Shown: positions 22,516-29,419 of the stretch, in pieces
Numbering within the stretch: position 1 is the first letter of the stretch
Layout: every line of letters begins with the position of its first letter
Source of the DNA: a virus
Length of the DNA stretch: 29,419 nt
IMG/VR virus record: IMGVR_UViG_3300050120_000231
Location: 1 to 29,419 of that record
Reading direction: 5' to 3' (one strand)
Notes under the pieces: model-generated
Seen by the model: only the letters and a program-made list of their open reading frames with translations
The model's database searches: none
What the model was told of the DNA's origin: nothing
Program-made: the position numbers and the translations under genes

Positions 22516-23409
22516 CTAGCATGAACAGTTCGCGGATGCATTAATAGTTGAAAGAATTGAATTCTGCTGGCTATCAAGCCACTGATAGTAGCTTCTTAAA
22601 TCGCCAAGATTGTCTTCCAACTGGGTTAGTCTTGCTGTCAATGTAGCCAAGTCTTCACAACCCGAGCATGGGACGCAGCAGGTGTCTGAAATTGAAATTG
22701 TTGCAGCCGATGAAGTTGATACTCCGGTGCAACCCGTACCCAAGATAGATATGTTGCCGTTGCCGTCAGGAGTTACACCATTAATTCTAGTGATGTAATT
22801 TATCTCTTGGCACTGGGTATTTAATCCCAGACCTTGACCAGCATCCAATGTTAAGGTGTTGGAACCCGAATCGTAGGTAAAGCTTAAATTGGTCCTGGCA
22901 ATGATAGTAACGTTACCCTGCAGAGTCTGAGTGACTCCGGTGTCATCAATAAACGTAATAGACGAAACGCCTTGCACCGCTGCGATGATCGTTCTGGACA
23001 ATAGTTCAGCAGTAGTCAATGTAAAACTGTACGAACCTGTGGGAGATCGTTGCATACCCTGTAGGCTTCCAACCGTGAGCTTACCGGTAGCAACCTGATA
23101 AGAGCCGGTAGATGTAACCAACGGAATGACTTGATACTCGGTAAACGAACCTGCCTGTACCGTGAATGTTCCCACCACCACGCTGGCTTGATCCGAGATA
23201 GTCACCACAACAGACGTCAACCGATTGACTATTGTGGATACATAATAGCGGTTACCTACGGCAGAACCTGTCGCAATCGACAAGTCTACCATAAAGTCAT
23301 TAGGTATGACAAATTGACCTGATTGATCCAGCCTCGTAAGCCCATCTCGAATCGGATAACTTCTCAGCGAGTTCTGATTCAGCCACTCCAAGCTCTCGAT
23401 TTGTGGCAT
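22516..23409 (-). CDS. Tail-appendage paralogue 5 with C-terminal coiled coil, 297 aa
   Basis: Fifth paralogue and the first one transcribed. The N-terminal module is LEWLNQNSLRSYPIRDGLT, then FVIPNDFMVDLSIA and strands VVVTISDQASVVVGTFTV (close to VVIGTFSAQI in paralogue 3). LQGNVTIIARTNLSFTY, GQGLGLNTQC and ITRINGVTPDGNGNISIL are the other shared segments. After a cysteine cluster (CCVPCSGC, near 242-249) there is a short coiled coil (about 252-275, LATLTARLTQLEDNLGDLRS), ending ANCSC. The coiled coil suggests oligomerisation, probably trimers. It starts 4 bases after the stop of the 733-aa gene in an AT-rich leader with no SD. Confidence 0.78.
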   Translation of the reverse strand: MPQIESLEWLNQNSLRSYPIRDGLTRLDQSGQFVIPNDFMVDLSIATGSAVGNRYYVSTIVNRLTSVVVTISDQASVVVGTFTVQAGSFTEYQVIPLVTSTGSYQVATGKLTVGSLQGMQRSPTGSYSFTLTTAELLSRTIIAAVQGVSSITFIDDTGVTQTLQGNVTIIARTNLSFTYDSGSNTLTLDAGQGLGLNTQCQEINYITRINGVTPDGNGNISILGTGCTGVSTSSAATISISDTCCVPCSGCEDLATLTARLTQLEDNLGDLRSYYQWLDSQQNSILSTINASANCSC

Positions 23410-23413
23410 AAAT

Positions 23414-25615
23414 TTAAATCAAAGACCAATACGTAGCGAGAACTCCGATATCACCAGAATATAAGTTCGATCCAGAGAAATCGCGAGTCAACAAAAAGTT
23501 GACAATGCTGTCTTCTCCGATATTGGCTGCAGGTATGGCTAAAGAAGTCGATTGAAATTTAAGTGCTTGTTGGGCCAGATATCCAGAAGGCAACGCAAAA
23601 TTGACTACTCCGACAACTGTGTCGTTGGGAAGCACTGCACCAGCTACAGTTGTATTAGCTGCAACCACCGAAGCAGGTGCCAATCCATTCAATACGGTGC
23701 TGACGTTATAGGACAGATTGAATCCAACATTAACGTTAACCGAGGCTACATTCGATAAACCAATAACATGAAGAACAATATACAGCGTCTTTCCATATGG
23801 AAATGATTTAGGCAAAACAATCTTACCAGTCAAACCATAATCAATAGGTAGAGCGCTGTAAGGCAACCGAATATAGCTGTGAAGACTTCCCCCCAAATTA
23901 ACTAACTCGGCATTCCGAGGCGTGACATCGTAACACATCCCGGACACACCCTGAGACTGGTAGCTCACCAAAAATTGACCTGAACCCACTGGTGATTCCG
24001 TGACCAAAATACCAGACGCAGGTGCTCCTGTAATTGACGAAACCACCGGAACGGTGGTTCTGGTCCACACACCAGCAACAGGATCAAATACCATCGATCC
24101 TAAAGCTTTATTGCCTGAAACAGCGACTACATCAGCGTTGAAAGACTGGTTGAATTTGAGGAACAAGTCTCCAACACTAGCAGGTAGACCAGTGTTCTTA
24201 TCGACAAACGTAATAGACGGAGTCGAGTTATTTGTTGATCCGTCGTTGAATGGGGCCAACGAAGTAATGAAGACCTGATTAAAAGCTGGGTTGAACCTAA
24301 CGAACTGTAGAAAAATACGGGCTCGCTCACCGTCAGATACTACGGTTGTCATCCAGTCAGAAGGAGTCCAGTCTGAAACTAGGTCTGCGGCCCACGGCTG
24401 AGTACCTGTTTGATCGTTGTACCACCAAATACCGTAGTTATCAATAGAATAAATGCCATCTGTAGCGTCTACATTTCTAAAAATCTGTTCAACGCCATTG
24501 ACTGTCAAAGTGTTGAAATCGGCAGGGCTAGGAGGGATAAGTGCAGCCAATTCGGTAGCTTCAGCCTGTTCGTAAGGAAACAAACTACCAATAGAATAAT
24601 GTAACCCGGTTCCTGTCGCAACAGTGTGACTCAACACAATACTAGTGGCAGAATTAACTGTCTCGATGGTATAGGTTCCACGAGAAGCAATAACAATTGA
24701 AACCCCCGCCATTCCAGCTCCAAAGTTCGCAGATGAAGATGTAAATGTGGTGGAACCATTGGCTACGCCATCTGTTCCGGAGTTATCAGCGTTGTCAGTT
24801 GTGTAGTCGGATGGAACATTATAAAGGAATTTGGCACCGGGGGGTACCGTGATCGCTGCGATGGCGGATGGGTTATTAGACTGAAGCCAAGTAATATCGA
24901 CCCAACCCAGCCGAGTCATATCAGAGTTCGGTATTGTCCAAGTTGTACTGGTCAACACAGGAGCTGCTGTAGGGCGATCCAAGACGTTGAAGCGATAGTT
25001 CTGGAACAGGGCTGAAAGCTGATCCACGTTCGGACACAGCAAAAACTCAGTCGGACTAATACCATAACCAACCAACACCGCCAATCCACCAGGATTTGCC
25101 GTGACCTTACCGGGTGTAATCTGAGAAAGATAGTACGGTCCTACTCGAAAAGTCTCAGTGACTCCTACTGAAACAGGCTGAAGCAGTCCATTGGTAGGGT
25201 CATCAACACGGAACGGAAGCTTGATCAGCCCCTCCAACCAAATATCTGCATTCCCTGTAGTGGACACGTTGGACACAATACCGAAAGTGTATGACGAGTT
25301 TGCTGCGGTGAATGTGGTGGTGGCGGGGTCAGTGACAAACCCCACGACAGCACGCTTTAGTCCGGTACCGGTATTGTCGCTGGCGAAGTAAACTGCGTTA
25401 AGCGAACCAGAAACAATCTGGGTGATTTCAGTGGGGTGTATAGGTTGAGCAAAAGCTGTCAGCACAGACAAATCCACGGCATTCTGAAATTGGTCGTAGA
25501 GATATTGTTCACGAGCGATCAACTGTGCGAGAATCGGATTAACGACCGATGCACTTACTGGGGTTCCATCCTTGACGAGTGAAACCTGCGGGACCCAATT
25601 AGTTGTAGTTGCCAT
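23414..25615 (-). CDS. Large baseplate/tail-fibre virion protein, 733 aa
   Basis: Structural protein, beta-rich throughout. The N-terminus, WVPQVSLVKDGTPVSASVVNPILAQLIAREQYLYDQF, has the look of a virion-attachment segment seen in phage fibre proteins (a G-x-P-V-x-A-x-x-x-N strand followed by a helix with R-x-x-Y-L). Residues of about 278-345 carry a beta module (GSTTFTSSSANFGAGMAG to GLHYSIGS) of a kind common in phage adhesins, and similar to part of paralogue 4. The C-terminal 200 residues (SYIRLPYSALPIDYGL onwards) look like a jelly-roll-like tip. It sits between the 194-aa virion gene and the paralogue array. There is no SD. It could be a baseplate hub or wedge or the main fibre; I cannot decide. 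Confidence 0.75.
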   Translation of the reverse strand: MATTTNWVPQVSLVKDGTPVSASVVNPILAQLIAREQYLYDQFQNAVDLSVLTAFAQPIHPTEITQIVSGSLNAVYFASDNTGTGLKRAVVGFVTDPATTTFTAANSSYTFGIVSNVSTTGNADIWLEGLIKLPFRVDDPTNGLLQPVSVGVTETFRVGPYYLSQITPGKVTANPGGLAVLVGYGISPTEFLLCPNVDQLSALFQNYRFNVLDRPTAAPVLTSTTWTIPNSDMTRLGWVDITWLQSNNPSAIAAITVPPGAKFLYNVPSDYTTDNADNSGTDGVANGSTTFTSSSANFGAGMAGVSIVIASRGTYTIETVNSATSIVLSHTVATGTGLHYSIGSLFPYEQAEATELAALIPPSPADFNTLTVNGVEQIFRNVDATDGIYSIDNYGIWWYNDQTGTQPWAADLVSDWTPSDWMTTVVSDGERARIFLQFVRFNPAFNQVFITSLAPFNDGSTNNSTPSITFVDKNTGLPASVGDLFLKFNQSFNADVVAVSGNKALGSMVFDPVAGVWTRTTVPVVSSITGAPASGILVTESPVGSGQFLVSYQSQGVSGMCYDVTPRNAELVNLGGSLHSYIRLPYSALPIDYGLTGKIVLPKSFPYGKTLYIVLHVIGLSNVASVNVNVGFNLSYNVSTVLNGLAPASVVAANTTVAGAVLPNDTVVGVVNFALPSGYLAQQALKFQSTSLAIPAANIGEDSIVNFLLTRDFSGSNLYSGDIGVLATYWSLI

Positions 25616-25616
25616 A

Positions 25617-26201
25617 TTACGATACTGTGAGGAATTTAATACCCCAAGAGATAGCTAGGGCGTAAGAAGAATCGTATTCAATTTGGTTAAAGTTAATACG
25701 GGCGTACGGGATGTCGTCATTCGGATTGCTGGTCGGAGTCGCCACCAAAGCCAACTCATAAAGGTTGCTGGTTCCACTCGTGAAATCGTTTCCGTAAAAG
25801 GAAGTGGCCGAGGCAATGATGGTGGAGAAAATGACTGTGTTGTTTATGTACCCGGAATCCGACAAAAAGCTTGGAGGGAATGACAACGGAAGTCGGAGAT
25901 ATCCAAATCCTGCCGCCACACTGAGCTGATTAAATGGCTGGCTGTAAGCAACATCTATAGTTGGATACGTGAAAGAATCGTTATTATTGAAGCCGATGTA
26001 AAAAGAGCTAATTCCACTACCTGAAGCACCAGAAAGTAGACGGGCCAGCAGACCTGCCCCCAAGTTCAGAATGGTATTATCTTTGTCGAGCACAAGAATC
26101 TTCTCACCAGTGACCTTGTGCACTTTCCAAATCTTAACGAACCCTCTGAGTTTAGCTGTGTATGTTTCCTGGGGGAGAGCAATTTCAGATTTCATAATCA
26201 T
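25617..26201 (-). CDS. Virion protein (baseplate/tail type), 194 aa
   Basis: Small structural protein. The segment GFVKIWKVHKVTGEKILVLDKDNTILNLGAGLLARLLSG at 20-58, followed by a beta part with SSFYIGFNN, matches a common layout of phage tail-region proteins: a strand, then N-x-I-x-N-x-G-x-x-L-L-A, then y-x-x-G. The rest is beta-rich, ending ARINFNQIEYDSSYALAISWGIKF. Two ATGs (26201 and 26195) are possible; the first is kept. A sigma70-like promoter ends 5 bases before it and there is no SD. Confidence 0.75.
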   Translation of the reverse strand: MIMKSEIALPQETYTAKLRGFVKIWKVHKVTGEKILVLDKDNTILNLGAGLLARLLSGASGSGISSFYIGFNNNDSFTYPTIDVAYSQPFNQLSVAAGFGYLRLPLSFPPSFLSDSGYINNTVIFSTIIASATSFYGNDFTSGTSNLYELALVATPTSNPNDDIPYARINFNQIEYDSSYALAISWGIKFLTVS

Positions 26202-26206
26202 TTTTT

Positions 26207-26235
26207 AGTATAACGGTAGCTTTAAGAGAAGTCCA
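26207..26235 (-). promoter_or_regulatory. Possible promoter upstream of the 194-aa virion gene
   Basis: On the minus strand: TGGACT (26230-26235, 4 of 6 to consensus), a 17-base spacer, TATACT (26207-26212, 5 of 6). The -10 ends 5 bases before the ATG at 26201, so the transcript would be leaderless or nearly so. The -35 lies across the end of the upstream gene. Confidence 0.4.
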
Positions 26236-28006
26236 TGATGTTTAAGGTTCTAACCGTGCGAGTTGTAGCCCCTGTAGGGATGTGTGTCAACACCTTAGCA
26301 GCCTTCACCAACGCCTGTCCAGAATCTACCGCGTTAAGATTCACCACGTCAAAATTTGAAGAGTCCGTCAGCGGTTCTCCATCTTTCAAAGGAGCCTTTG
26401 CTACCACAAACAACCGAGTAGGTAAGTCTTTAAAGTAGTACGGGGCCTCATTGGCCATAAACCCGTCGGAATCCGATCCGTCCGAATTGAACGGTACGTT
26501 GCCTAGTCCTGGAATAATTATGCAGTCGTTCAACTGATTGTATACATCTACCGCAAAATTAAGCGTAACTTGCTGCATCAAAAATACATGCGGAGGCAAC
26601 AAAGGTTTGAGCAGTTCCATGTAGGTCAAAACCTGTGATGTCACGTCGGCGTCAGGAAGATTCACATACAATAGTGCCATATTATCGTTGAAGAAATTCT
26701 GAAACAACCACTGGGTCGGTATGATGGGGACCGCCGATTTATTCAAAGCAGGATTCGACGAAGTTGTCAGACCGAATCCGGCCAAAATGGCCGGTAAATT
26801 GGCCGGATCGTTGAGCATGGCGTTGAAAGTCGCTACGTCCTTTGAAGAACCCTCGACCGGGAAAGCCAGGACTCCGTCAGCAGATAAAGTCACCAACTCC
26901 AGGGTGTTGCTAAAGGTTAGCTGGAATTGATACGAGCCGAGGAAGATATTGGAAGAGAACGGTACTACGGGCCAACCGGAAAACACCTTCTCCCACCAAC
27001 GAGGCAACACTGAGCTGTCGTAATATTGAATAGCATCGACTAGGACATCTCCAGTCTGGACAACTGCCCCCACTACTGTGGTGGGCAAAAAATTAAGAGC
27101 CAGATCAAATCGGTACACGTGTGAGTCGGTGACCACGAGTTTGGAAAACTTGTCCTGGTAGATGTTCTGGATCGTCTCGGATGGCTCGATAACTACCGGT
27201 ATTCCTGCAAACGCTGCCACCAAAGATTTCAACCGGGAAGGAGTCGCTCCCCCTACACTCAACCCCATCAATGATTGCATGATCTGGGCAGACTGTTGAG
27301 TGGATGGTAGCGTCAGATTGTAAAGGTAGCCAAAATTATTGGTAACATTTTGGTTGTCTTCCTGGAGATGGTAACACCACAAAATCATGAATCTGTCTTG
27401 TACGGTATTGCCGCTGGAGTCTTGAAAAGTTGCGGGTATCCCTTCAGGATTAATGATCGGGTAGGTGGGGGTGGTCGGGTTGCCGAACGGGTTAGTGTTA
27501 AAATACAGCACCGATTCTTGGAGTGTAACATCAACATTATTGACGTACACCACCGATGGAGCTATGACGCGGTTTGCGATCACTGAGAACTCAGCGAAAG
27601 TTGCTGGTACATCTACTGTCCAGACATTTTGGGTAGGTGACTTCGTCCCTCCGAACTGGAACACTGCAGAAGCGTAGAATGGATCGGTTGTAGGTTGTGC
27701 ACCGAATACGGTACCGGAAGGCTGGAAAGTGAGTGGACTCGCATTCAGGTCAGACAGCTTCACCACCAATGGATACCAACGTTCCTTATCCAGAATCGGG
27801 ATGTTATTGACTCCAAAGCTATTGACCGTATCGACAAGCTGACAGTAAGTCTGGGTAAGCTCCTCAGCCAACCCGAGACAATACCCTGTAACAGTAGCCT
27901 TCTCGTTGAAGACCATATTCCAAAAACTACCCAACGAAGCCTGCAGAACATTAGGGTCCGTAGCTCCACCGGTAGGATACTGGTAGATTGGATAATCGTT
28001 AGCCAT
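26222..28006 (-). CDS. Baseplate-associated virion protein, 594 aa
   Basis: Probable baseplate or tail-end structural protein, called mainly from position directly after the baseplate J-like gene and from its size. The N-terminus (FWNMVFNEKATVTGYCLGLAEEL) is helical, and a mixed alpha/beta region with many aromatic residues follows. Around 505-540 there is a polar loop (NSDGSDSDGFMANEAPYYFK). No enzymatic motif, signal peptide or repeat is visible. Its ATG overlaps the stop of the J-like gene (TAATG), so it depends on that gene for translation; its own stop is 20 bases from the next ATG. Confidence 0.75.
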   Translation of the reverse strand: MANDYPIYQYPTGGATDPNVLQASLGSFWNMVFNEKATVTGYCLGLAEELTQTYCQLVDTVNSFGVNNIPILDKERWYPLVVKLSDLNASPLTFQPSGTVFGAQPTTDPFYASAVFQFGGTKSPTQNVWTVDVPATFAEFSVIANRVIAPSVVYVNNVDVTLQESVLYFNTNPFGNPTTPTYPIINPEGIPATFQDSSGNTVQDRFMILWCYHLQEDNQNVTNNFGYLYNLTLPSTQQSAQIMQSLMGLSVGGATPSRLKSLVAAFAGIPVVIEPSETIQNIYQDKFSKLVVTDSHVYRFDLALNFLPTTVVGAVVQTGDVLVDAIQYYDSSVLPRWWEKVFSGWPVVPFSSNIFLGSYQFQLTFSNTLELVTLSADGVLAFPVEGSSKDVATFNAMLNDPANLPAILAGFGLTTSSNPALNKSAVPIIPTQWLFQNFFNDNMALLYVNLPDADVTSQVLTYMELLKPLLPPHVFLMQQVTLNFAVDVYNQLNDCIIIPGLGNVPFNSDGSDSDGFMANEAPYYFKDLPTRLFVVAKAPLKDGEPLTDSSNFDVVNLNAVDSGQALVKAAKVLTHIPTGATTRTVRTLNIMDFS

Positions 28007-29419
28007 TAGATTAGTGATATCCCTATATTGTCAACCGAGTTACCAGATAGGTCTTGCCCTAGATAATCAATAAAATAGAGAGTAGTATTCGAAGTGACAC
28101 CATCCGGTAGGCTCGAAGGAATTGTCAGGACGTCGCCACTCGAAATAGAGATCGTTGAGCCAGATAACGTGTAGATCAAGCCGGTCATAGTGATTGGTAG
28201 ATCGACTCGTTTGATCGGATAATTATGGCATATTTCAACAATCTTGGATGCGTAAAGACTTTCACCAAACGGTATCGTATTAATGTAGTTAAAAATATCC
28301 TGCTTCATTGCAGCGATACCAATCGACTCAGCCGTGTCGGTGACGTTCTGTTTAAATAGTGCGAGATTCAACGAGACAAAACATGGCAATGCTGCACGTA
28401 CTAGGTAGTCACCACAGAGAATACGGTCTTCACCATCCTGAAACATCTGCTGGATATCCCTAATGTTTGGTTGATACGTCAACGTCACGTCCATGCTTAC
28501 AGTCGAACCTATCGATACCACTGCAGGTTCGGTGTACTGGAACGTTACAACCGCTGTCTGGTAAGAAGAGAACCTGGCGTCAGCAGCATTATCAACCGTG
28601 TTGTTGGCGTTAAATTGGTTCTGATCGTATCCGTACTCCACAGAATTGATCACCAACGTACCGGCTGTAGTGATGTTGTTCACCGGAGTCGGGAGCAGTG
28701 AGGCGATCTGGTAAAACCCAGGAGCGTCAATAGCTGCCATATTCAATTGCCAAATACCTGTAAAAATCTTGATAGCCGTTTTCTGCACCACGAGCTGCTC
28801 TACTGCTACAGCAGTCCTTACATAAACATCAGCTTTTCCAAAAGTGGATGTACCTACAAAATTGCGCCTGGAACGAACCATCTCAGCGTCATTCGCACCC
28901 ACAGCTGACAACGTCTGGAATGCCGGAAAGTCTTGCGCCAACACTGCAGCCATAGCCCTGGGCGAAGTCAGTGACAGATTGGTAATATTAGTCTTCATCT
29001 TCGCAATCAATTGTTTATCAGTATCCTGAGGCAACCCTGTTGTAAAGGCCCCATAAGCCTGTATCTGAACAACATTTGTGATATTCGATGATGAAACCAA
29101 TGAGAATGACGACCCACTTGAAACCTGATACTGAGACCCTACAGCCGCAGCCACTATGGGAATCAAAAAGTAATAAGTGGTACCGTCGAACAGTAAAGGA
29201 AGTTCCGAGTTACTGCCAGGTACACCGGTCACCACAGTATAGGCCTGGGCCGTCACATACTGCAGGTTCAGAGCAGGCTGTATGAAAGCCGTACCAGACG
29301 GCATCGTGTAACCGCGATTTCCAACCGCCACTGTAACCTTCAAGATACCAGTAGATAGTTTGCCTTGGTAACGAGTCGTCAAAAAATTTGATGCTACTTC
29401 ATCGATTGCTGGGATGTAA
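28006..29419 (-). CDS. Baseplate J-like protein, 5' end outside the window
   Basis: Large baseplate wedge-type protein (gpJ family layout). A TTG at 29382 can serve as a start, but the frame continues upstream to the window edge (reading Y-I-P-A-I-D-E-V-A-S-N-F-L before TTRYQGKL), so the gene is cut off and its true start is outside. The visible part has the YTMPSGTAFI strand near the start, a helical stretch (QLIAKMKTNI, then SPRAMAAVLAQDFP) and a series of beta segments. It ends with the helix-strand region AMKQDIFNYINTIPFGESLYASKIVEI, which is typical of the C-terminal domain of J-like proteins (an INTIPFGE-like turn). It is coupled to the next gene. Confidence 0.8.
   Translation of the reverse strand, partial: YIPAIDEVASNFLTTRYQGKLSTGILKVTVAVGNRGYTMPSGTAFIQPALNLQYVTAQAYTVVTGVPGSNSELPLLFDGTTYYFLIPIVAAAVGSQYQVSSGSSFSLVSSSNITNVVQIQAYGAFTTGLPQDTDKQLIAKMKTNITNLSLTSPRAMAAVLAQDFPAFQTLSAVGANDAEMVRSRRNFVGTSTFGKADVYVRTAVAVEQLVVQKTAIKIFTGIWQLNMAAIDAPGFYQIASLLPTPVNNITTAGTLVINSVEYGYDQNQFNANNTVDNAADARFSSYQTAVVTFQYTEPAVVSIGSTVSMDVTLTYQPNIRDIQQMFQDGEDRILCGDYLVRAALPCFVSLNLALFKQNVTDTAESIGIAAMKQDIFNYINTIPFGESLYASKIVEICHNYPIKRVDLPITMTGLIYTLSGSTISISSGDVLTIPSSLPDGVTSNTTLYFIDYLGQDLSGNSVDNIGISLI

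Noticed and set aside
19108-23409. Diversity-generating retroelement (variable adhesin with template repeat)
   Set aside because: No reverse transcriptase, no template/variable repeat pair and no C-type lectin-like C-terminus were found; the repeats present are protein-level Ig units.
1-29419. tRNA genes, CRISPR arrays, insertion sequences, integrase or attachment sites
   Set aside because: Looked for T-loop-like and regular direct-repeat patterns and for transposase or integrase motifs; none were convincing. A GGTTCGA-like string near 4065 is inside a coding gene.

Overview
The window is a piece of a large tailed-phage (caudoviral) genome, most likely from a contractile-tailed (myovirus-type) phage. 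It encodes a terminase large subunit, a baseplate J-like protein, a long row of baseplate and fibre proteins, two free-standing homing endonucleases and an RNA ligase. No host housekeeping genes, tRNAs or CRISPR arrays are visible. The host cannot be named from the sequence. Sampled lines range from about 30 to 58 % GC. A minority of genes have a clear Shine-Dalgarno (SD) sequence (for example at 3772, 5014, 7466, 8041 and 17736). Several others lack one but carry a -10-like hexamer 5-7 bases before the start codon, a pattern that suggests leaderless transcripts.

Layout. (1) 9-1745, plus strand: terminase large subunit, possibly extending upstream of the window. (2) 1742-3232, minus: Vsr-like (EDxHD-type) homing endonuclease whose stop codon overlaps that of the terminase. 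(3) 3248-5235, minus: a secreted 3D-domain cell-wall enzyme and small proteins of unknown function. (4) 5239-6096, minus: GIY-YIG endonuclease with an AP2 DNA-binding domain. (5) 6145-11909, minus: a compact, largely overlapping cluster of nucleic-acid or nucleotide genes. It holds an Rnl5-type RNA ligase, a possible Rossmann/methyltransferase-like protein with a helix-turn-helix, a pol-beta-type nucleotidyltransferase, a 47-residue zinc-ribbon protein and a MazG-like protein, mixed with small unknown genes. (6) 11922-12031: gene-free spacer with three hairpins, one a good minus-strand terminator. (7) 12032-13084, minus: probable virion or assembly protein. (8) 13104-14593: a single plus-strand gene with its own promoter and its own terminator-like hairpin, like a moron. 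(9) 14612-29419, minus: a DUF2059-like protein with its own extended -10 promoter, then the virion block. Read in the direction of transcription, this block is baseplate J-like protein (cut by the window edge), a second baseplate protein, a 194-residue virion protein, a 733-residue fibre/baseplate protein, five tandem paralogous tail-appendage proteins, and two small proteins.

How it fits together. The minus-strand virion block runs from baseplate to fibres, and its most striking part is the five-paralogue array (16140-23409). All five proteins start with the same short module around an R-x-Y-P type motif, and at least three also share an ING-V-x-PD-x-x-G-N-I type motif. Their C-terminal parts differ completely: one carries at least six Ig-like repeats, one ends in a coiled coil. 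This looks like a common attachment domain used to display different adhesins. The central cluster looks like RNA and nucleotide metabolism, and the RNA ligase together with the nucleotidyltransferase may form a repair pair. The two homing endonucleases are probably mobile intruders.
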